A DNA stretch of 24,995 nt from Zygnema cylindricum. Lineage: Eukaryota > Streptophyta > Zygnematophyceae > Zygnematales > Zygnemataceae. The stretch lies in NCBI GenBank assembly GCA_037447655.1, contig JBBHKE010002074.1, positions 1 to 24,995 of the forward strand. Direction: 5' to 3'. The position numbers and the translations under genes are program-made. The notes under the pieces are model-generated. The model searched no databases, had not been told where the DNA came from, and was given only the letters and a program-made list of their open reading frames with translations. This document shows, one piece after another, positions 19,301-24,995 of the stretch; position 1 is the stretch's first letter; each line of letters starts with the position of its first letter.

Positions 19301-21863
19301 AATATTTACTGCAACATATCCTTTATCTAAGCATCTTGTCCTGTACTCCACTAGGAGAAAGCAGCATGCCTATTTCCTTTTTTCATGGAGTACTGTTTTG
19401 GTTGGTGAAGGTGGACACAGCATATGTCAAGGGGCAACAAGAAGCCCTTGGTTCTGAGGTCGTTGCATGGAGCAAAGCTTCAGATGCTCCTCCACCCGTT
19501 CCAGTGGTCATCTGTGGACCATCAGGAGTCGGTAAGGGCACCTTGATCGGGAAACTGATGAAAGAGTTTCCAGACCGCTGTGGGTTTTCTGTTAGTCATA
19601 CAACCCGCAAGCCTCGTGAAGGGGAGATAAATGGTGTGCACTATCATTTCACCACAAGGGACTGGATGGAGCCGGAGGTTAATGGAGGCCGTTTCCTTGA
19701 GTCAGCTGATGTTCACGGAAACATGTACGGGACAAGCATTGCTGCTGTGCAACAAGTGACTGACTCCGGAAAAGTGAGTTGCAAGTTTTTGAAGTCGATG
19801 TCTTCAATATCAGAGAAAGTCTCCTGAGCAGTTTGAGAGGCCATCACTGTGCAATACTGAGCTTCATGATTGATTTAATTTATAGTAGCACTTTCAGGTT
19901 ATCATTTATGTTTCTGTTGAGCAATGTGGTTCGGCAACAACACGTTCTCATGTGGGCTGATATGAGGAAAAGGAGGTCGACAGATCAGACTATAACCATA
20001 GAATTTCTATTTTATGATGTAATTCCAGAATTCATGGACATTGAAGATTAGGAACATCAATTCATTCATATGTTTGGGGTTGGATATTGACAGATGTGCG
20101 TTCTCGATATAGACGTCCAGGGTGCACAACAGGTGAAGAATAGTGGTCTCCCAGCAACTTTTGTCTTCATTTCCCCACCCTCTTACGAGGAACTGGAAAA
20201 ACGTCTTCGTGGCCGGTTGGTCTTTGTTGCCCACCCTGTCCAGTGATAAACCATCTTTAACTTTTATTCAGAAAATGTTGGCTGGAAAAGATTTTTTTTA
20301 GTGATTCCAGAGTGAACTTGGTGCAGTTTGTGGCTCATGACTTCTCCAGTCATGTGAGTTTTTAAGAATGCACGCTGGGCTTTTTTCTAGCACATGGGGA
20401 TAAACTAAGAGCACTATCTCTGGTGGGTTTCGGAAACAGAGGGACAGAAACAGAAGCACAGATTGAAAAGCGGCTGAAGAATGCTCGCGCGGAGTTGGAG
20501 AAGGGCAAAGATACCTCACTTTTTAACCACACTCTTGTTAATGATGACTTGGAGGCGTGCTACGTTAAGCTGAAGGTCAATCCTGAACATATACTGTGGC
20601 AGTTTATCTATTCATGGAAAGTTATAGAGTTGTGGTTTTGGCATAGTCTGGCTCTTCAGCTTCCTGAACAATCCGCTCTCAATCTATTTGTTTGTTGATT
20701 GAAGGGTATAGGCTCTATACTCGTGAATGGCTATTCTGAGTTAAAATTGTAATTTGTGAGCTCACAGACGAGCATAGTTTGTAGGTTTGTGAGCGTTAGA
20801 AGTCGTTTTCTGCATTCAAGGGTTTTGAAGGAGCTCCATTTATGAAGTAGCCTGACTGTGGAGCTGTTTATTAGCCGTGCTTTATGACGCTGGGCCTCAG
20901 AATTGAGAAATTGAAAGGTTTTGTCTTGCCTTTTGTGAAAGGGCCTGACTCTGGGAAAGGTTAATGGCTGTGCTTTTTTACAGGATTTGCTGGGTCTCAG
21001 TTCTGAGCAATTGCCGGAAATTGAAGGTATATTTTTTTGCCTTTATCATCCTTTCTGTTGCAAATGTGCATTTGCAATTTGTCTTAAGCATAACAAGAAG
21101 CTGTTTTTAGTGAATTTTGACTGAGAGTCTCCTAAATGTTTTTGTAGTTATGTGGGTTTCTGTATGCTCCTCTCTGCTTATTTCTGCTATCTTTAATTTT
21201 TGTTTCTGTCATTTTTTTGAGAAATAATGCAGGAAGTCCTGCTCCTCGATCTGGTCATATAGCGGGAATATTGAATACAAAGATGGTGGTACATGGTGGA
21301 ACAGTCTCTAAAGGCTCCGTCACAGGTGACATGTAAGGATTTTTTCACCTTTTCCTCATTGCTTGTACCCTCACCATTGTTGGGTGATGTTGCAAATATC
21401 TTTCGTTTTCGGACCTTACCGAAATAAAAAATCATGCACATAGCTTAAAAATTTGCGAGCCAAATGCGTTTGCCACGCTGCTTTTTAAATTCTCCTTACT
21501 GCGGGTGATATTTTTCTGATTGCAAATGACCTTTGGCTTCATAGAGCTTGAATAATATTCCTGACCTTGTCATTTTTCATTTTCCTTTTTTTCATCAGCC
21601 ATGTCCTGGAGACGGCGGGCATATCTGGTGGAGCTCCGGGTCCCACGAGAGGCCTCAAGTGGCTTCCTGTGGAAATGGCACCTTTAAGCTTGTGGGGAAA
21701 CCTTATCTCTCTCCTAGGATACGACCCTTCTGCCTTAAGTCCTATTGCCCGGTACAATCACAAAGCCGTAAAATCGAATAATTCGGAATTGCTAATCGTG
21801 GGTGGTTACGATGGTCCAAATGAGAAACCATTGGGGGACAGCGCTGTGTTATCAATCAGCTAA
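16361..21863 (+). CDS. GK1: Kelch-guanylate kinase-kelch protein, complete, 12 exons, 552 residues
   Basis: Exons are 16361-16465, 16842-16992, 17743-17795, 18178-18291, 18595-18668, 18862-18994, 19411-19773, 20094-20215, 20440-20575, 20984-21026, 21233-21332 and 21599-21863. They total 1659 bases and join in phase throughout. Guanylate kinase converts GMP and ATP to GDP and ADP. The P-loop GPSGVGKGT is at residues 246-254, the GMP-binding [19 protein letters not shown] at 272-290, Glu307 and Tyr316 in FLES/NMYGTS, the DIDVQGA strand at 336-342 and the lid [13 protein letters not shown] from 372. Kelch blade cores lie at 36 (FAIGG), 91 (IFIICGFGG), 142 (YVIGG) and 192 (VVFGG) before the kinase, and at 449 (MVVHGG) and 529 (LLIVGG) after it. 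PRFDHS at 19-24 is the usual inter-blade motif that could close blade six. Plant guanylate kinases of this class (about 390 residues, from memory) keep only a short degenerate kelch part. No transit peptide is obvious, so a cytosolic or nuclear site is likely. Several donors are weak (after 18668, 20215 and 20575) and cDNA should confirm them. Confidence 0.93.
16993..17742 (+). other. Second intron of the kelch-guanylate kinase gene, nothing else seen
   Basis: The donor is GTGAGG and the acceptor TTTTGCAG, 750 bases apart, splitting a Val codon in phase 1. No repeat or alternative exon is evident. The other introns over 300 bases of this gene (16466-16841, 17796-18177, 18292-18594, 18995-19410, 19774-20093, 20576-20983) likewise show nothing I can name. 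Confidence 0.6.
18178..18291 (+). CDS. Fourth exon of the kelch-guanylate kinase gene, completing blade two
   Basis: This exon is easy to miss because its acceptor follows a G-rich stretch (GGGGGGATAG ending at 18177). It encodes [18 protein letters not shown] and then [14 protein letters not shown]. Without it, two blade cores (GFGGDKTL and YVIGGHG) would lie back to back, which a propeller does not allow. With it, the standard order of core, spacer, PRxxH and next core is restored, and the frame is kept (114 bases, phase 0 on both sides). The donor is GTATAC from 18292. Confidence 0.8.
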
Positions 21864-22355
21864 TTTAAAAGTCGGAGGATTCTGGACAAAATATTTTGGA
21901 CAAAGGATTTTGGACAGTTTTTTTTTTTACGTTGTTGGAAGTGCTTGGGATTTTGGAAAGGTATATTTTTTTTTGTCACTGAAGGGAAATTGTTAATAGT
22001 ATGGGTGAGGAATTAAGGTGTTTTTTCTCTTTCAGGTTTTAGTGTAGAAAGGGTGGGTTTTAAAGTGGCAAACAACCGGGTTTGTGAAAATCTTGTTTAG
22101 ATACCATGGTTGGGAGGTAGAAAGACGAATACAAATTTGTTCTGGAAAAGGGAAGCGTAATGTTTTACAAAAGTTTTGAGGTTTTACTGTTTCAGCTGTA
22201 TCACTCCATTTCCCTCGGTAAATTATTTCGCCAGTAAAGCTAGTCTGGTCATTTCCTCTGTGTTTTTTGTCTTTCACTAACTCAATTATTTATTGGTGGG
22301 TTTGTGTTCAAAACCATTGAAAAAACTCAAAAATGTGTATGTGAACTTGTTGCAG
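21864..22355. other. 3' flank of the kelch-guanylate kinase gene
   Basis: AT-rich sequence contains several T runs and probably the 3' untranslated region. I cannot point to a poly(A) signal. The open frames here are shadows. Confidence 0.4.
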
Positions 22356-22525
22356 TGCACATGAAAAAATCAATTTGTCACAATGCAGCTGGTGCACTGA
22401 CGATTTTAAAGACAGCTCAAAAGAAATGGAAGGATATAAAAGAACGCCAGAAAGAGATTGATAGCATCATATCAACTATGCAGAGCAAAATAATGTCTCG
22501 TGCTGAGATGATTTTCATTGTTTAA
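22356..22525 (+). CDS. Unassigned candidate terminal exon, coiled-coil-like
   Basis: A good acceptor (ACTTGTTGCAG ending 22355) is followed by an open stretch ending at TAA 22523-22525. It encodes VHMKKSICHNAAGALTILK, then AQKKWKDIKERQKEIDSI, then a short tail. The amphipathic Lys/Glu/Ile pattern looks coding and helical. It would start in phase 1. The kelch-kinase gene ends with its own stop 490 bases upstream, and none of its plausible donors joins here sensibly. It may be an alternative 3' exon, a relic, or chance. I do not recognise the sequence. Confidence 0.3.
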
Positions 22526-24149
22526 GTGCCTGTTAGGGAATATATGCCTTAAGGAATATACCTAAAAATGGTAAGACTCGTGGCTATAAATTGTTCTTTA
22601 ATTGAATTCAAGCAGTAGAATAGTCTTGTCTGGCCTCTGACAAAATTTCCATATCAAAATTGTGAATGAACCATAGTTACTGTTATTCACACATGGGATT
22701 ATTGGCTGTACTGACCGGTAAAATGTATGCCTGTAGTGCAAGTATGGTATACCATTGTTAATGGTAGACCAACTACAATATTGTTAACTGAGAGAGTCAT
22801 CAAAACGACGTACCTGGTCTCTAGTTAAAAGTGGTACTTCTGACAAGAAATGACTCGCTATCAGTCTGGAAAAGTATGAGAGATCGCACTGCATAAATGC
22901 CAGACTTAGAACACACAGGAAGTGATTTCCTTGCAGGAGTAAGCTGAAAATTAATGCCTGTTTCTAATTTTCGTGAAAACTTGGTTATAGTTTTTTTGTG
23001 TATGCTCCATCTGAGAGAGAGTAGTCGCCCAGTGCAGGTCCAACGATTTCTTCATCTCTTCTGTGTTAGTTTCTTTCACAGCGTTTTCACATTGTAGTTT
23101 ATTTGATACTTTGGGTGTTTTGCCAGTTTTGTTTTGGCTGGCCTTTTCTTATGTTTCTATGTACATTTGCTGGTTTATAGCCTCACTTCCATATAAAACC
23201 TTACGCTGTTGCACATATAGACAGTTAAAAGTTCAAAGTAAAAAACTGATATTTTTGCCATCTTCCAAGTAGAATGGGAAACGTGTGAAGTGGTACACTC
23301 CAATAATTGCTATCCCGCCAACCACAATTCTGTCCAGATTCTCTTAGCTTAAAATCTTGATAGTAATACTAATGGTTTTAGCTCATATTGAATTAGCAGC
23401 TTACAATACTCCACGTCATTTGAACCGAAAACACTTAAACAATAAAATTTAGTATTCCTTCACGCTAATAGTGATTTATGCTCAAGCAAATCGGCTAAAA
23501 GGATATCATTTCCTTGGTATTTTCTATGGAAATATTCCAAAAACCCTCTTGAGTGTACACACACTCAGCATAGCAAAGGCAGCAAAGTATAAACCCAATT
23601 TCTCACAAATAAGTAAGTAAACACAAATTAATAAGAAGCTTTAAAAAAAGGTCCACAACGTTATGACAAGGATGACGATGACGAGGATGACGATAACGAG
23701 GATGACAAAAGGAAAACACAAAAAAAGGAAACACAAGACAGAATTTGTTCCATTGTCAATTTCTGTAGGACATGTTTTGATATTTTTTGCTTGTGTGCCG
23801 AAAAAAAAAAAAAAACGACAGAAAAACGTGATGCTTTGTTGCTGAGACAGACGCCGATGAATGACATCTCACTTGAAAAAAATCTCAAAATTCCAAAATT
23901 TGGAAGCATCCCTCCCTGCCTTCAAATGGGAAGAAATTTCATAACAATCTTCGACAAAAATCTCCAAAAAAAGGGAAAAGAGACAAAAATGCATTCACTC
24001 TACAAAAGCAAAAAATTCCCTAAAATTCTACCTGCGCCTCAATAAAAGCTTTAACGATAATTACCACTCTCAATTGTGTTCAAAATCTCCTAAAGATTAA
24101 AAATTTCTAAAACCCCATTATTATTTTTTCTTCTACCATGTCCGTTAAT
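22526..24149. other. Convergent intergenic region
   Basis: About 1.6 kb lies between the + strand kinase gene and the minus-strand YbaB gene. It has no recognisable gene. It contains a short GATGACGAG-type repeat (23663-23706), an A run near 23800-23815, and a fragment near 23462 (ACGCTAATAGTGATT) that weakly resembles the MITE ends. The right part should hold the 3' untranslated region of the minus-strand gene. Confidence 0.4.
23663..23706. repeat. Short GATGAC/GACGAG imperfect repeat
   Basis: About five imperfect units of GATGACGAG/GATGACGAT occur in a row. The repeat produces Ser-rich and Met-Thr-Arg false frames on the two strands. Confidence 0.75.
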
Positions 24150-24777
24150 TTATGGAACTCCCATTTTCAACGCCAAATCCCTCATTCGCTCCTTCATGGC
24201 CTGAAAGAAATAATTAAAAAAATCCACAATAATTAGTTTTTGTTTTTTCTTTTATTGTATTCGTTTTGCATTCGGAAATTCCAGCTTTCCTTTTCTGTTT
24301 TCCTTTTCTGGTTTCCGTTAAACTGACATAGAACTTCATAAGACAAAGAAAATCAAGATGACTGAATCAATTGAACTGATATAAAAAAATAAACATAAAA
24401 AAGGAAGCATGAGACAGATAGGAAAAAAAAAAAAAAAAAAAAGGGAAGAAAGATGAGAGAGGAGAGAGAGGGAGACAGAAAGGGAGAGAGGGGAGGAGAG
24501 AGTTCAGACAGCACAAGAGGAGAGACAGAAGATTCATTTGCCTCACCAATATAGAAGAGGAGAGAAGGAGGGAGAGTGAAGGGAGACAGACATACAACAG
24601 GGACAAAGAGAGAGGGAAATGGAGAGAGAGAGAGAGGCGGGGAGAGAGAGAGGGAGAATGAGAGAGAGGGCCCGGGAGGGAGGGAGAGATGGAGAGAGAG
24701 ACAGGGAGGGGGCTTCTCACCGCCACACTCTTCCCATGTGCATCCTTGTAGGCCTCCGTCACGAGCTCTGACAGTTT
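24150..24777 (-). CDS. STIC2: YbaB/EbfC-family nucleoid-associated protein, last two exons, 5'-partial
   Basis: On the minus strand, exon 24777-24721 (57 bases) encodes KLSELVTEAYKDAHGKSVA and exon 24200-24150 (51 bases) encodes AMKERMRDLALKMGVP and a stop. The donor is GTGAGA after codon GCG and the acceptor TTTCAG, both phase 0. Together they match the C-terminal helix of plant YbaB/EbfC proteins, whose ends read like LVTEAYKDAH-KSV-AMKERM-DLA-LGMP. In plants this family includes STIC2, a chloroplast stroma protein linked to thylakoid protein sorting; bacterial YbaB binds DNA as a dimer. The N-terminal exons and any transit peptide lie beyond the right edge. The upstream acceptor (GGGAAACAG) has a weak pyrimidine tract, so the 24777 boundary is less certain. 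Confidence 0.88.
24443..24712. repeat. Purine-rich (GA/GGGA)n tract in the last intron of the YbaB-family gene
   Basis: About 270 bases of GAGA, GGGA and GGAGAGAG words are interrupted briefly near 24505-24560. A run of 20 A at 24423-24442 precedes them. On the sense strand of the YbaB-family gene the tract is pyrimidine-rich and begins right after the donor. All long open frames overlapping it (Ser/Leu/Pro or Glu/Arg rich) are artefacts. Confidence 0.92.
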
Positions 24778-24995
24778 CTGTTTCCCACAACGTAACGCGT
24801 TTCAGTTTCCGTTCCCATTTCTGTTTTCCTTTTTGTTTACGTATTCGGTTTTGTTTTTGTTTCTGTTTTAATTTTTATTTGTTTTGTGCTTTTTTCTGCC
24901 TTTTTTTTTTAAGTTCATGTTTTACTTAAGTTGTGAAAAAAATGCGATCATTCTGAAACCAAAATTAGTGTGGATAAACCCAAAAGGAAAAAAAA
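24778..24995. other. Intron of the YbaB-family gene running off the window
   Basis: T-rich, low-complexity sequence made of TTTCTGTTT-type words lies upstream of the penultimate exon. No earlier exon of the gene is recognisable before the edge. Confidence 0.45.

Noticed and set aside
21599-22525. Kelch-kinase protein continuing into the segment at 22356
   Set aside because: The exon ends in its own stop at 21861-21863, and no phase-1 donor gives a sensible join. I kept the downstream segment as an unassigned candidate.
23661-23909. Minus-strand frame with a poly-Ser tail
   Set aside because: The Ser run is the GATGACGAG repeat read backwards, and the remainder has no recognisable domain.
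24353-24929. Three long open frames of 117-145 codons
   Set aside because: They are products of the GA/CT simple repeat and T-rich sequence. The real coding signal is the two short YbaB exons on the minus strand.

Overview
The window is nuclear DNA from a eukaryote of the green lineage. It carries spliced genes with GT-AG introns (one GC-AG) in a fairly AT-rich background. All three recognisable genes have their closest relatives, as I know the families, in plants and streptophyte algae: an MRS2/CorA magnesium channel, a plant-type guanylate kinase joined to kelch repeats, and a YbaB/EbfC (STIC2-like) plastid nucleoid protein. The long intergenic spaces packed with small DNA transposons suggest a large, repeat-rich genome such as a charophyte alga. 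That organism guess is inference; the gene families are seen directly.

Layout. Positions 1-7946 hold the 3' two thirds of an MRS2 gene on the + strand: six well-supported exons (1538-1658, 2411-2539, 3096-3293, 4935-5114, 7107-7154, 7716-7946) and one tentative upstream exon (681-719). The N-terminal exons are not seen and probably lie before the window. Positions 8360-16360 have no gene. They contain a CT-rich simple repeat and then many non-autonomous DNA transposons: a long-terminal-inverted-repeat element, two near-identical 730-bp hAT elements in opposite orientation with different 8-bp target duplications, an 879-bp hAT element of a second family with its own 8-bp duplication, and a roughly 200-bp MITE family that includes a three-copy tandem array. 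I saw no transposase.

Positions 16361-21863 encode a complete 12-exon protein of 552 residues. Four kelch blades are followed by a full guanylate kinase domain and then two more kelch blades, so the kinase appears inserted into one six-bladed propeller. This is the most striking item in the window. Downstream lies an unassigned exon-like segment (22356-22525). The last two exons of a minus-strand YbaB/EbfC gene (24150-24200 and 24721-24777) run off the right edge, convergent with the kinase gene. Their shared intron is almost filled by a purine/pyrimidine-asymmetric simple repeat.

There is no operon logic here. The genes are separate nuclear units with unrelated roles: Mg2+ transport, GMP phosphorylation, and plastid nucleoid or protein-sorting function. 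I found no CRISPR array, rRNA or tRNA.
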